NCBI RefSeq assembly: GCF_028471945.1
Contig: NZ_CP110128.1
Coordinates: 2,468,501 to 2,532,500, forward strand
DNA from: Pseudomonas sp. WJP1
GTDB taxonomy: Bacteria > Pseudomonadota > Gammaproteobacteria > Pseudomonadales > Pseudomonadaceae
Direction of reading: 5' to 3'
DNA: 64,000 nt
Part shown: positions 54,244 through 62,889 of the stretch, piece after piece
Position numbering within the stretch: position 1 is the first letter of the stretch
Layout of the letters: the number at the start of each line of letters is the position of its first letter
Notes under the pieces: generated by a model
Seen by the model: the letters and a program-made list of their open reading frames with translations, nothing else
Told to the model about the DNA's origin: nothing
The model's database searches: none
Position numbers and translations under genes: made by a program

Positions 54244-56265
54244 ATGGTGATCCCACAGCCGATGGCCTTCAGCGAGCAAGACCTCGATTACATAACGGCG
54301 CTCGGTCCGGCGTCGTTAAGCGAAGGCCCCATCGCTGCGCTGGAGCAAGCCTGGCTGGCGTGTCTGGAGGGTCGCACCGACAGACCTGCCGGGGTCAGAC
54401 AGATTATTTGGGATTCCTGGTTGCGCAGCGTCCGTGCCGGCCTCGATCCCGATGATGGCCAATACCGGTTTGTCTTCCCCGACGTACTGGCCGCAACGCT
54501 GGCGGCCAATCGTGTGTTGATCACTGCGGCGGCGGAGGTCATGCGAGGGTTGCTCGCCTACAACCCCCGGGGCCATATCAATCTGACCGATGCCGAAGGG
54601 ACGACGCTGTATTTCTGCGGCCTGGACCTCACCCCGGTGGGCAGCCGGCTGCTGGAGTCGGTACAGGGCACCAACTGCACAGGGCTGGCGCTTGCCGAAG
54701 ACCGCTTGATGTATGTGCTGGCCGAAGAGAACTTCGGCGTCGGCCTGCGTCGGCGGCGCATGCATTGTGCCGCCGCGCCGATCCGCGATGCCCAGGGCCG
54801 GACACTGGCCATGCTGACCCTCACCGCAGAGCCCGGCTGGTTCCATTTCCATACCCTGGGCACCGTCCAGGCCGCCGCCGAAGCGGTGTCGCGGCAGATG
54901 GCGCTGCAGGCCCTGCTGGAAGAACAACAAACCGTGCTTGAAGTGCTGAACGAGGGGCTGGTGGTGCTGGATGAGCGCGGCTGCATCAAGGCGCTCAATC
55001 GCTATGCGCGGCAATTGTTTCACGTGGGCCTGGAGTTGCTCGGCAGTCCGTTCCAGCGCCTGGGTCGCAGCGAGCTGACCAGCGAGATTCTGCTGCGCGG
55101 CGGCAAAGGGCAGCAGCATGAAGGGATAAGAGACCTCGATTGCACCTTCGAGCTGCATGATCGCAGCCTCCTGGCCTGCCTGGTCTCCGTGTGCCCGCTG
55201 GAGCAGGGCGGGCGCATCGTTTCGCTGCGCGAGAACCGACGCATCCGGGAAATTACCCGGCGGATCATCGGCACTCAGGCCAGCTACACCTTCGAAACCA
55301 TTCAGGGCAGTTCGCGAGCCATTCAGGATGCGTTGCACTTGGGAAGGATCGCCAGTCGCAGTGACTCGACCACACTGATCCTGGGCGAAAGCGGCACTGG
55401 CAAGGAGCTGTTCGCCCAGGCGATTCATAACGGCAGTGACCGCTGCGGTGGTCCGTTCGTGGCGGTCAATTGCGGGGCCATTCCGCGAGATCTGGTGCAG
55501 AGCGAATTGTTCGGGCATGTCGAGGGCGCCTTCACCGGATCGGCCCGTGGCGGTTCGGCCGGCAAGTTCGAATTGGCCGATGGCGGTACGATCTTCCTCG
55601 ATGAAATCGGTGACATGTCGTTCGATGCCCAGGTCAGTTTGCTGCGCGTCTTGCAGGAAGGCGAGGTGACGCGGGTGGGCGCGAAAAAGTCCCAGCAGGT
55701 GAACGTGCGCATCATCGCCGCCACTCACCGCAACTTGAGTCAGGCGGTGGCCGAGGGGGCTTTCCGTGAGGATCTGTATTACCGGCTGAATGTGTTGAAT
55801 CTGACAGTTCCACCACTGAGGATGCGCCGCGAGGACGTGCCCTTGCTGGCGCAACATTTTCTTGCTCGTTGCGCACGCTCACTGCGCAAATCGGTGCAGG
55901 GCATCTCGCCAGAGGCGCTGGATATACTTTGCGCCTACCACTGGCCAGGCAATGTCCGTGAGCTGGAAAACACCCTTGAACGGGCGACCAACCTGGCCGT
56001 GACCGAACTGATCCAGCCGGGTGATTTACCGCTTGAAATCAAGCAAAGGCCGCGGCCGTCTGCGCCGGGAAGTCTGCCCGAACCCCGGGCCGCACTGGAC
56101 CTTGGTGCCCATGAAATGAATGCGATCATCGCGGCCCTGAAGGATACCCACGGCAACATTCGGCTGGCCGCCAGGCAGCTGAATGTGTCCCGTGGCGGTT
56201 TGTACAACAAGATGAATCGGTTCGGCCTGAATGCCGAGGTTTTTCGTTCGGGCCCCAGCCTGTGA
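54244..56265 (+). CDS. AcoR-type sigma-54-dependent activator
   Basis: 673 residues. The N-terminal part (about 60-220) is a GAF-like sensor as in AcoR/DhaR and about 225-330 is PAS-like. The AAA+ domain has Walker A GESGTGKE (381-388), loop-1 GAFTGS (428-433, instead of the usual GAFTGA) and FLDEIGD as Walker B. A Fis-type HTH ends the protein (NIRLAARQLNVSRGGLYNKM). It should remodel sigma-54 polymerase at the divergent promoter 54120-54136. The AGGAG is only three bases from ATG 54244; the next codon GTG 54247 would be better spaced. The sensed ligand is unknown, probably the module-2 substrate. Confidence 0.9.
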   Translation: MVIPQPMAFSEQDLDYITALGPASLSEGPIAALEQAWLACLEGRTDRPAGVRQIIWDSWLRSVRAGLDPDDGQYRFVFPDVLAATLAANRVLITAAAEVMRGLLAYNPRGHINLTDAEGTTLYFCGLDLTPVGSRLLESVQGTNCTGLALAEDRLMYVLAEENFGVGLRRRRMHCAAAPIRDAQGRTLAMLTLTAEPGWFHFHTLGTVQAAAEAVSRQMALQALLEEQQTVLEVLNEGLVVLDERGCIKALNRYARQLFHVGLELLGSPFQRLGRSELTSEILLRGGKGQQHEGIRDLDCTFELHDRSLLACLVSVCPLEQGGRIVSLRENRRIREITRRIIGTQASYTFETIQGSSRAIQDALHLGRIASRSDSTTLILGESGTGKELFAQAIHNGSDRCGGPFVAVNCGAIPRDLVQSELFGHVEGAFTGSARGGSAGKFELADGGTIFLDEIGDMSFDAQVSLLRVLQEGEVTRVGAKKSQQVNVRIIAATHRNLSQAVAEGAFREDLYYRLNVLNLTVPPLRMRREDVPLLAQHFLARCARSLRKSVQGISPEALDILCAYHWPGNVRELENTLERATNLAVTELIQPGDLPLEIKQRPRPSAPGSLPEPRAALDLGAHEMNAIIAALKDTHGNIRLAARQLNVSRGGLYNKMNRFGLNAEVFRSGPSL

Positions 56266-56280
56266 CGGGGCAAGAAAATC

Positions 56281-56335
56281 AAAAGCCAAAGCGAGGGGGC
56301 CTGACAGCCGACCTGACTTTTGCGGGTGTACCCGA
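56281..56335 (-). repeat. Inverted partial copy of the dispersed repeat
   Basis: The stretch including AAAGCCAAAGCGAGGGGGCC and GACCTGACTTTTGC is the reverse complement of 56462-56516. It mirrors the first part of repeat copy 2 across the REP doublet. Confidence 0.75.
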
Positions 56336-56339
56336 CCCC

Positions 56340-56449
56340 CTGTAGGAGCCAGGCTTGCCGGCGAAGAACGATAACGCGGTACAACAGGCACACCGCAGCG
56401 CCTGGTTCGCCGGCAAGTCGGATCGCCGCACCGCTGGCTCCTACAAGGG
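56340..56449. repeat. REP inverted pair
   Basis: CTGTAGGAGCCAGGCTTGCC at 56340 and an inverse arm ending CTGGCTCCTACAAGGG at 56449. Inverse in order to the units at 50534-50772. Confidence 0.88.
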
Positions 56450-56459
56450 ATTTGCGGTA

Positions 56460-56770
56460 TCTGCAAAAGTCAGGTCGGCTGTCAGGCCGCCTTGCTTTGG
56501 TTTTTGACTTGGGCGCCCCGTTAACCACGATGGCCGAACGTAGGCATTGCGCAGTGGGTAAACCGGCAGGACGCCGGTTTAGCCGCGCTGGGCCAAGGAT
56601 GGCCCATCGCGGCGACCCACGGAGCAATGCCGGAGTGAGGGCATGCCGAGCCTAGGCGAGGCACCGAGTGGTGGGGCAAGAGCGTTTGGTTACTTTGCGC
56701 TTTTCAAAGTCACCCGCTGTAAAAGCGGAACCATAAGTGGCCGTTACCGCAGCAATGGATAGGTACTCAG
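56460..56770 (+). repeat. About 310-bp dispersed repeat, copy 2
   Basis: Same orientation as copy 1 at 50785-51095 and highly similar. With the REP pair it fills the 605-bp gene-free stretch 56266-56870. Apart from these repeats nothing was recognised there. Confidence 0.85.
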
Positions 56771-56870
56771 ACAACAATCTCCCACAGCTTTGACGCGGCA
56801 TGGATCAACGCTGGTAGAGGCGCCGATGGTGATAGTCACAGGCTCAGGGCGCGACAGAGCCGCTCCACCT

Positions 56871-57920
56871 TCAGCCTCGAGCGTTTTCCGAGGTCATGAT
56901 CTGCAACGGAATATGGACCCGATGCCGAACCGGATCGAAGTCCGGCGTGGTCTGCAGTTCCACCAGCAAGTCGACCAGCGCTGCCGCCAGCAATCGCGGC
57001 TGGGAGTCGATCACCACGCTGATCAAGCCCTGGGCCAGAGCCTGGCGCGACAACTCGGTGGATTCCTGCAGGATGCAACAGAGGTTCGGCCGCTTCGGTA
57101 ACTGCGACAGGGCACTGATGATGCCATCGCCGCCCCCGCCGACCACGCACAAACCCCGCAAGTCGTCATGGCGCGCCAACAGTTCCAGCGTGGCTTCTTC
57201 GGTGACGTCACAGTTGTCCAGGTTGATCACCGCTTCGAGTGGCTTCAACCCGGGTGCGTGCTCCTTCAGATAACTGTGCAGTCCCTCCACCCGAGCCTGA
57301 TGGCCGAGAAAACGGTGGCCGCCCAGCAGGACCCCGACGCTGCCTTTCTGGCCACCGCAAGTATGAGCCAGCAGCCATCCCATGGTGCGTCCGACGACAT
57401 GATTATCCTGACCGACGTATGGCTCATTTGCCGCCTCGTGGATGTCGGACAGCAGCGCGATCACTGGCACGCCCGCGGCCCTGATCTGCGCGATGGCGGC
57501 ATTGATCAACGGGTGCGCGAAGCTGACCACCGCCAAGCCATCGCACTGCACCGCCAGTTGTTCGATCTGGGCAATGATGGCGCCGGGTGTGCGATCGAAA
57601 ACGTACTCGAATTGACAGCTTAAGTTGGCGCCGGCCTGGCGCTGCGCCTCTTCGGTGATGGCAGCGGCAACGTTGGCATAGAACGCCTGGGCGGTGCCAA
57701 GCAACAGGATGCCGAAACGATAGCTGGGGCGCCGTTCGCGGATCCGCTGGCCGATCAGCCTGGCCGCGAAATAGCCGACCGCCTCGGCGGCCTGGAACAC
57801 CTGCTCGGCGGTAGCCGGGTTCACCGCAGCCCTGGCATTGAGCACCCGGTCTACGGTGGCGACACTCAAGCCGGCACGCTCGGCGACCGTGGCGATGGTT
57901 GGGCGTTTAGTGTTGTTCAT
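56871..57920 (-). CDS. LacI-family transcriptional regulator (MocDEF-like operon)
   Basis: 349 residues. HTH TIATVAERAGLSVATVDRVLNAR, then a sugar-binding-protein-like domain (YRFGILLLGTAQAFYANVA, VPVIALLSDI, YVGQDNHVVGRTMGWLL, VVGGGGDGIISAL). It shares the VDRVL helix variant with the LacI protein at 32696. It is divergent from the desaturase-like operon at 58103, with a 20-bp palindrome at 57939 just upstream of its own start, which suggests autoregulation and control of that operon. It probably senses a substituted cyclitol. Confidence 0.9.
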   Translation of the reverse strand: MNNTKRPTIATVAERAGLSVATVDRVLNARAAVNPATAEQVFQAAEAVGYFAARLIGQRIRERRPSYRFGILLLGTAQAFYANVAAAITEEAQRQAGANLSCQFEYVFDRTPGAIIAQIEQLAVQCDGLAVVSFAHPLINAAIAQIRAAGVPVIALLSDIHEAANEPYVGQDNHVVGRTMGWLLAHTCGGQKGSVGVLLGGHRFLGHQARVEGLHSYLKEHAPGLKPLEAVINLDNCDVTEEATLELLARHDDLRGLCVVGGGGDGIISALSQLPKRPNLCCILQESTELSRQALAQGLISVVIDSQPRLLAAALVDLLVELQTTPDFDPVRHRVHIPLQIMTSENARG

Positions 57921-57938
57921 GGCGGCCCCCGCAAGCGC

Positions 57939-57958
57939 CTTGATAGAAAACTATCAAG
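57939..57958. promoter_or_regulatory. Palindromic LacI-type operator
   Basis: CTTGATAG, four A, then CTATCAAG: a perfect 8-bp inverted repeat 19 bases before the LacI start codon. Confidence 0.6.
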
Positions 57959-57975
57959 CTTCAATGGGCCTGGAT

Positions 57976-57988
57976 GATAGCTTGATAG
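57976..57988. promoter_or_regulatory. Second LacI half-site cluster
   Basis: GATAGCTTGATAG repeats the half-site of the palindrome at 57939. A related ATCAAGCTTG occurs at 58079-58088 just before the 58103 gene. Confidence 0.4.
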
Positions 57989-58093
57989 GGAATGTATTCA
58001 AGGGCTTGAGGGCAATCTTTGGGCTCTCTATCGTTTCCCAAGCGATGTGATAGCGCATCCAGGCAAGTGCCTTAAACCATCAAGCTTGCGGAG

Positions 58094-58101
58094 AACAATA
58101 A
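58094..58101 (+). promoter_or_regulatory. AACAATAA motif (Crc/Hfq type)
   Basis: AANAANAA between the GGAG and the ATG of the MocD-like gene. Confidence 0.55.
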
Positions 58102-58102
58102 A

Positions 58103-59215
58103 ATGCCTGAACAACACGCAGCATCTGGAAAATCCGCTAAACCCGCGCCTCGGGATTATCGGTTGACGGGGCCCGAAGCGGCCAAAGCCGCGCAAAAAGG
58201 CCTGGTCTCGGCCAACTGGTATCAATCCCCCATTCCCCGTAAACGCATGAAGGAGTTAATGCAGCGCCGCGACGGCCCGGCTTTGCGCGATACCGCGATC
58301 TGGTTGCTGGCGATGGTCGCGACCGGGTTCGGCGGTTATTGGTTCTGGGGTTCATGGGCCTGTGTTCCGTTCTTCTTCGTCTATGGCCTGCTCTACGGCA
58401 CCGCGTCCAATGCCCGTTGGCACGAAGCCGGTCACGGGACGGCGTTCAAAACCCGCTGGATGAATGATGCGGTCTACCAGCTGTCGAGCTTCATGTTCAT
58501 GTTCGAACCCCAGGTCTGGCGCTGGAGCCACGCTCGTCACCACACCGACACCATCATCGTCGGTCGCGACCCCGAGATTGTCGAGCCGCGTCCGCCGAGC
58601 CTGGTCATGATGGTGCTGAGCCTCTTCAGGATGCCTTATGCAATCAAGACGATGTGGTCGGTGTGCCGGCATGCGACCGGGCGAATGGCTGGGGAAGAGC
58701 AGACCTTCATCCCTGAGTCCGAGTGGCCCAAGGTGCAAAGGGACGCGCGCGTCTGGCTGGTGATCTATGGGCTTGTCGTGGGCGCGGCGCTGTACTTGCA
58801 GAGCTGGTTGCCGCTGATGTTCATCGGCCTTCCAACCTTGTATGGCGGCTGGCTCTCCTACCTGTTCGGTCTTACGCAGCATGTCGGACTGGCCGAAGAC
58901 GTGCTCGATCACCGCAGCAACTGCCGAACGATCTATATGAACCCGGTACTGCGTTTCATGTACCTCGACATGAACTATCACCTGGAACACCACATGTATC
59001 CGATGGTGCCTTTTCATGCACTGGCGCAGCTTCACGAAGAAATTCGCCACGATTGCCCGCCACCTTACGCCAACCTGTACGAGGCCTTCCGGGAGATCAT
59101 CCCGACGATCTTGAAGCAGCGAAAAGACCCGAACTATCACATCCGCCGGCCTTTACCACCGCGTGCAGAACCTGCCGCAACCGTCCAGGCACCCGCTGAA
59201 ACAACGCCGGCCTGA
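58103..59215 (+). CDS. MocD-like fatty-acid-desaturase-fold oxygenase
   Basis: 370 residues, membrane di-iron oxygenase. The three histidine boxes are HEAGH (107-111), HARHH (143-147) and HLEHH (293-297), with QH at 259-260. Hydrophobic helices lie near 65-100 and 215-255. The next two genes encode a Rieske ferredoxin and a ferredoxin reductase, exactly the MocD-MocE-MocF set thought to demethylate the rhizopine 3-O-methyl-scyllo-inosamine in rhizobia. A true lipid desaturase is possible but would not explain the gene order or the cyclitol context. First gene of its operon. Confidence 0.82.
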   Translation: MPEQHAASGKSAKPAPRDYRLTGPEAAKAAQKGLVSANWYQSPIPRKRMKELMQRRDGPALRDTAIWLLAMVATGFGGYWFWGSWACVPFFFVYGLLYGTASNARWHEAGHGTAFKTRWMNDAVYQLSSFMFMFEPQVWRWSHARHHTDTIIVGRDPEIVEPRPPSLVMMVLSLFRMPYAIKTMWSVCRHATGRMAGEEQTFIPESEWPKVQRDARVWLVIYGLVVGAALYLQSWLPLMFIGLPTLYGGWLSYLFGLTQHVGLAEDVLDHRSNCRTIYMNPVLRFMYLDMNYHLEHHMYPMVPFHALAQLHEEIRHDCPPPYANLYEAFREIIPTILKQRKDPNYHIRRPLPPRAEPAATVQAPAETTPA

Positions 59216-59251
59216 CACCTTCCTGGCTGTACCACTACAAGAGAAAACGCC

Positions 59252-59572
59252 ATGACCGATCAATGGATCGATGTCTGTGCCGTGGGCGAAATAAATGAAG
59301 AGGACGTCATTCGTTTCGACCATGGCCCGCACACCTATGCCGTCTACCGCTCTGCAGACGACGAGTTTTTCGCCACCGCAGGCCTTTGCACCCACGAGTC
59401 CATCCACCTCGCAGACGGCCTGGTGATGGAGCATGTCATCGAGTGCCCCAAGCACAACGGACGCTTCGACTACCGCACTGGCAAAGCCCTGGGCGCGCCG
59501 GTGTGCGTCAACCTCAAGACCTATCCGGTGCGGGTCGAGGCGGGGCGTGTCCTGCTCGCAATCACCGTTTAA
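59252..59572 (+). CDS. MocE-like Rieske [2Fe-2S] ferredoxin
   Basis: 106 residues, a single Rieske domain. The cluster ligands are C46-x-H48 in GLCTHES and C65-x2-H68 in ECPKHNG. It should carry electrons from the reductase at 59591 to the oxygenase at 58103. Spacing to both neighbours is short, consistent with one transcript. No signal peptide, so cytosolic. Confidence 0.88.
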   Translation: MTDQWIDVCAVGEINEEDVIRFDHGPHTYAVYRSADDEFFATAGLCTHESIHLADGLVMEHVIECPKHNGRFDYRTGKALGAPVCVNLKTYPVRVEAGRVLLAITV

Positions 59573-59590
59573 TTGCAGGGAGTCTGTGCC

Positions 59591-60832
59591 ATGAGTTCCA
59601 TCAATGCTCCACTGGTTATCGTCGGCGCCGGGCACGCGGGTGGCCGCGCGGCGCTGACCCTGCGGGCGGAAGGTTATCGCGGTCGCCTGATCCTGATCGG
59701 CGACGAATCCCACCCTCCCTATGAACGTCCGCCGCTGTCCAAAGGGTTGTTGCAGGGCACGGTTGAACTGGCGACTTGCACTTTGTGCGATAGCGCCCAA
59801 CTCGCCGAACTGGACATCGAGCACCTGTCCGGCAACCCGGTGAAAAACCTCGACCCGCCGCAGCATCGATTGCAGTTGGCCGACGGCAGTTGGTTGCATT
59901 ACGCCCGCCTGTTGCTCGCGACCGGGGGCAGGGCGCGGCTGCTGCCCTCCGTGCCCGGGCATCTGCCCAACGTACTTTATCTGCGAACCCATGACGAGGC
60001 GGTCGCACTGCGCGATTCGCTGCAACCTGGCGCCCGATTGGTGGTCATCGGCGGTGGCTTTATCGGCCTCGAGGTCGCCGCGACGGCCCGTGCCCTGGGT
60101 TGCACGGTGACCTTGCTCGAAGCCGGGCCGCGCCTGGCAGGTCGCGTCCTGCCGGAGCGATTGTCCAATGTCCTGCTGGAACTGCATCGCCGTCAGGGCG
60201 TGGATGTCCGGCTGAACGTGGCGATTGAAACGGTGCAGGGCGCAATCCGCGCTGAAGCGGTGCAGCTGGCCGACGGCCAGTTGTTGCCCTGCGACCTGGT
60301 CGTGGTGGGCATCGGCATGCAACCCAACACCGGGTTGGCCGTGGCCGCCGGGTTGCAAGTGGGTCAGGGCATTCGCGTCGATGCGCAGCTGCGCACCAGT
60401 GCGCCGGACATTTTTGCAGCAGGTGATGTCTGTGAATTTCCTCTGCACCCGCAAGGGGGTTTCCAGCGTCAGGAAACCTGGCGCAACGCCGAAACCCAGG
60501 GCCGTTACGCCGCGTTGAACCTGTTGGGGGGCGAGCTGCCCTTCGAGGTCATTCCCGGCTTTTGGTCCGATCAGTACGACTGGGGGCTGCAAACCGTAGG
60601 CACCATCGCCAACACTGAACCAACGGTAAGCCGGGCATCCCCGGGCGGTGGTTTCCTGTTGTTCTACCTCGATGCCGAACAACACCTGCTAGGGGCTTGC
60701 GGCTGGGGCCAGGGCAATAGCGTGGCCAAGGACATCAAATTGTGCGAACGGCTGATCGCCAGCCAAAACGTGCTCTCGGTGGTCGCTTTAGCCGATGCCG
60801 ATGTATCGCTCAAGCAATTGTTGAGGAACTGA
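59591..60832 (+). CDS. MocF-like FAD-dependent ferredoxin reductase
   Basis: 413 residues. Two dinucleotide sites are seen: VIVGAGHAGGRAALTLR for FAD and VVIGGGFIGLEVAATAR for NAD(P)H. PPYERPPLSKG and IFAAGDVCEFP are typical of oxygenase-coupled ferredoxin reductases, and the C-terminal domain contains FWSDQYDWGLQTVG. It completes the electron chain NAD(P)H-reductase-Rieske-oxygenase. GGGAG before ATG 59591 fixes the start. Its stop is two bases before the next gene. Confidence 0.9.
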   Translation: MSSINAPLVIVGAGHAGGRAALTLRAEGYRGRLILIGDESHPPYERPPLSKGLLQGTVELATCTLCDSAQLAELDIEHLSGNPVKNLDPPQHRLQLADGSWLHYARLLLATGGRARLLPSVPGHLPNVLYLRTHDEAVALRDSLQPGARLVVIGGGFIGLEVAATARALGCTVTLLEAGPRLAGRVLPERLSNVLLELHRRQGVDVRLNVAIETVQGAIRAEAVQLADGQLLPCDLVVVGIGMQPNTGLAVAAGLQVGQGIRVDAQLRTSAPDIFAAGDVCEFPLHPQGGFQRQETWRNAETQGRYAALNLLGGELPFEVIPGFWSDQYDWGLQTVGTIANTEPTVSRASPGGGFLLFYLDAEQHLLGACGWGQGNSVAKDIKLCERLIASQNVLSVVALADADVSLKQLLRN

Positions 60833-60833
60833 C

Positions 60834-61685
60834 ATGCGCGAATTCCTGGTGTTTCAGTCCTTGTGGGCCATGCAAGATCACCGTGGCCAATGCGACCTTT
60901 CCCTTGAAGCGCAACTGGATAAAATCGCCGCCGCCGGTTTCGACGGGATCACCGATCATTTCTGGGTGGCACCACAGGCGGCACGCCTGAGCGCCGCGGC
61001 CAAGGCGCAAGGCCTGCAAATCGAAGGTCAACTGTTCCCCCGGACCGTGGATGATCTGGCGGCCGCGCTCGATGTCGTCTCCCGCTACGGCTGCCACCAC
61101 CTCACGCTACAGGCAGACGTCCGGCCGCGCACGCTGGCGCAAGCCATCGAGCTGATCGAAGGCTGGCAGCGCCTGGCCGAGCAGGTGGACTTTCCAATCC
61201 TGCTGGAGACTCACCGATATCGCCTCACCAGCGACCTGTTGTTCACCCTCGACATTCTCGCGCAAATGCCCGACCTCAAGCTGTTGGCCGACTTGTCCCA
61301 CTATGTCGTGGGCCGGGAATTGCCTGAGTCGGCTACCGCTGAAGACGAGGAACAGATCCATGCCATCCTGCGCCACAGTTGGGGTTTTCACGGCCGGGTC
61401 GCCAACGGCGAGCAGGTCCAGGTGCCCTTGAGCTTCGCCCAGCATCGACCCTGGCTGGAACGGTTCCTGGGCTGGTGGCGCTACGGAATCGAGGATTGGC
61501 TGGCCCGACCAGACACGCCCGCCAGCCTGTCTTTCACCTGCGAGCTCGGCCCGCCGCCTTATGCGATCACGGGTGCAGATGGGCATGACATCACGGATCG
61601 CTGGGCGGAGGCATTGATGTTGAAGGAGCTGATGCGTGGGATCTGGAACGATTGCCAAGTGAGATCGGCTACATTGAAAGTCTGA
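60834..61685 (+). CDS. Sugar phosphate isomerase/epimerase-like TIM barrel
   Basis: 283 residues, AP-endonuclease-2/xylose-isomerase-like fold. FDGITDHFWVAP, ILLETHRYRLTSD, LLADLSHYVVGREL and SFTCELGPPPYAITG hold the likely metal ligands. It is translationally linked to the MocF-like gene and is the last gene of the operon, so it probably isomerises or dehydrates the demethylated cyclitol. It is the fourth protein of this fold in the cyclitol region. The reaction is unknown. Confidence 0.8.
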   Translation: MREFLVFQSLWAMQDHRGQCDLSLEAQLDKIAAAGFDGITDHFWVAPQAARLSAAAKAQGLQIEGQLFPRTVDDLAAALDVVSRYGCHHLTLQADVRPRTLAQAIELIEGWQRLAEQVDFPILLETHRYRLTSDLLFTLDILAQMPDLKLLADLSHYVVGRELPESATAEDEEQIHAILRHSWGFHGRVANGEQVQVPLSFAQHRPWLERFLGWWRYGIEDWLARPDTPASLSFTCELGPPPYAITGADGHDITDRWAEALMLKELMRGIWNDCQVRSATLKV

Positions 61686-61724
61686 TTTCACTGATCCGAT
61701 CAATGATTGCCGCGAGCATGGACT

Positions 61725-61961
61725 TCAGTCTTCAGGGTCAGTCTCTTCTTCAGGTTTACACCGGGCAATCAGCTCTGCGAGGGTTTCGGCTATGAAGTTC
61801 GCGTTTCCGGTAATCACCGCCAGATGTTCCTCGATACGGTTGGACACTTGCGAAGCGCCGCGCTGATCAATCCAGATGCTGAGCTCCTCAACGGCGCAGC
61901 TCAAGGCCATGATGTTCTGGTTGAGACGATAGAGCAGGGCGGGGGTGGGATCGTCAGGCAT
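61725..61961 (-). CDS. Small hypothetical protein
   Basis: 78 residues. It is mostly helical (LLYRLNQNIMALSCAVEELSIWIDQRG, then an NRIEEHLAVI segment) with an acidic end EEETDPED. GGAGG nine bases before ATG 61961 supports translation. It is convergent with the TIM-barrel gene. No family recognised; similar small proteins without known role are common in pseudomonads. Confidence 0.65.
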   Translation of the reverse strand: MPDDPTPALLYRLNQNIMALSCAVEELSIWIDQRGASQVSNRIEEHLAVITGNANFIAETLAELIARCKPEEETDPED

Positions 61962-62065
61962 GGCCGTTCCTCCAGTGGGTGGGGCCTCCTTCATGTGAGG
62001 AAAGCTTAGCAGGCAAAATGTCTCGCATGACCTGGGCGAAGGATCCAAGGCGCAGACCGCAAAAG

Positions 62066-62092
62066 AAAAAGCCCGACACTAGGTCGGGCTTT
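62066..62092 (-). terminator. Rho-independent terminator
   Basis: GCCCGAC at 62071-62077 pairs with GTCGGGC at 62083-62089 around ACTAG; on the minus strand it is followed by TTTTT. It should end the transcript of the gene at 62195-62398. Confidence 0.75.
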
Positions 62093-62194
62093 CCAATCAC
62101 GTAGCCAAATCCCTTTGGCTGACTGCAGTGTGCATGGCCAGTGTGACGAACGCGTGACGGGAGTGCGCACATCACGTGCAGGCCAGATTTTGTC

Positions 62195-62398
62195 TCAATG
62201 GAGCGTCTTGCGACTCTCTCCAATCCTGATCCGGTCAAGCGCCCGGTTTAATGCGTCCAAGGCATCGAGGAGGGCTTTGGCCTCAGCTTCCCTGTCATCC
62301 CCCCATAATCGTTCAGCCATTTTGTTCAGGGCCTGGATAGCTCTTTCAATGTCCGCAGCGGTTGCTGTTGGAGTTTCTGTCTGGCGCTTCTTTGACAT
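62195..62398 (-). CDS. Small hypothetical protein
   Basis: 67 residues, charged and helical with heptad-like alanine and leucine spacing (AIQALNKMAERL, then ALLDALDALNRALDRI), so possibly a short coiled coil. The ribosome site before ATG 62398 is weak; 22 upstream in-frame codons exist. A terminator lies about 100 bases downstream. No function recognised. Confidence 0.5.
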   Translation of the reverse strand: MSKKRQTETPTATAADIERAIQALNKMAERLWGDDREAEAKALLDALDALNRALDRIRIGESRKTLH

Positions 62399-62640
62399 GG
62401 TCAAAATTTCTGTAGTAAGGGCTCGACAACGCCGACGATCCTGAATTTTCGGCGCACATCCCATAAGGATAAGCTGGGTAGCTGTCTGGTGTTGCCGAAT
62501 TCATCCTTGAATCTCCATGATGCCTTGCAAGGCCGCCACGTGGCATAGTTGCAAGCAAGGTCGGGGTGATTCGGTTTGTAGAGTTTTGCAAAAGGCGCTC
62601 CGGTGCCCTATGCGCAATTTAGTCAATGCAGGAAATGTAA

Positions 62641-62823
62641 ATGAGCGATGAGATTGATATTCCAGAGCCCGAGCACGACCATCTGCTCGATCACGAATTC
62701 CACGATGAGGAACCTTGGGTTGAAGTAGACGCTCAAGGCATTCTTGACGATGAAGACGAAGAAGAGGATGACCTGGACTACCTTGATTCGATTGATCAAG
62801 AAGACCAGGACGACAATATCTAA
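62641..62823 (+). CDS. Small acidic protein
   Basis: 60 residues, strongly acidic: about half are Asp or Glu, with the run DEDEEEDDLDYLD and several histidines early (EHDHLLDHEFHDEE). AGGAAAT before the ATG is a usable ribosome site. Low complexity suggests a disordered or metal-binding protein. Function unknown. Confidence 0.6.
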   Translation: MSDEIDIPEPEHDHLLDHEFHDEEPWVEVDAQGILDDEDEEEDDLDYLDSIDQEDQDDNI

Positions 62824-62845
62824 CAGTTTGATGAATCCGGGACTT

Positions 62846-62868
62846 AAAAAAGCCCGCGCTGAGCGGGC
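62846..62868 (-). terminator. Rho-independent terminator
   Basis: GCCCGC at 62852-62857 pairs with GCGGGC at 62863-62868; on the minus strand it is followed by six T. It ends the 62890-63198 gene and also lies just after the opposing acidic protein gene. Confidence 0.8.
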
Positions 62869-62889
62869 ATCTGAATGTTCCGAACTGAT

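Noticed and set aside
54316..55857. 513-codon antisense frame over the sigma-54 activator
   Set aside because: Shadow of a gene with intact AAA+ motifs; composition is typical of antisense frames.
59153..60685. 510-codon antisense frame over the MocF-like gene
   Set aside because: The plus-strand gene has both dinucleotide-binding motifs and a good ribosome site; the opposing frame has none.
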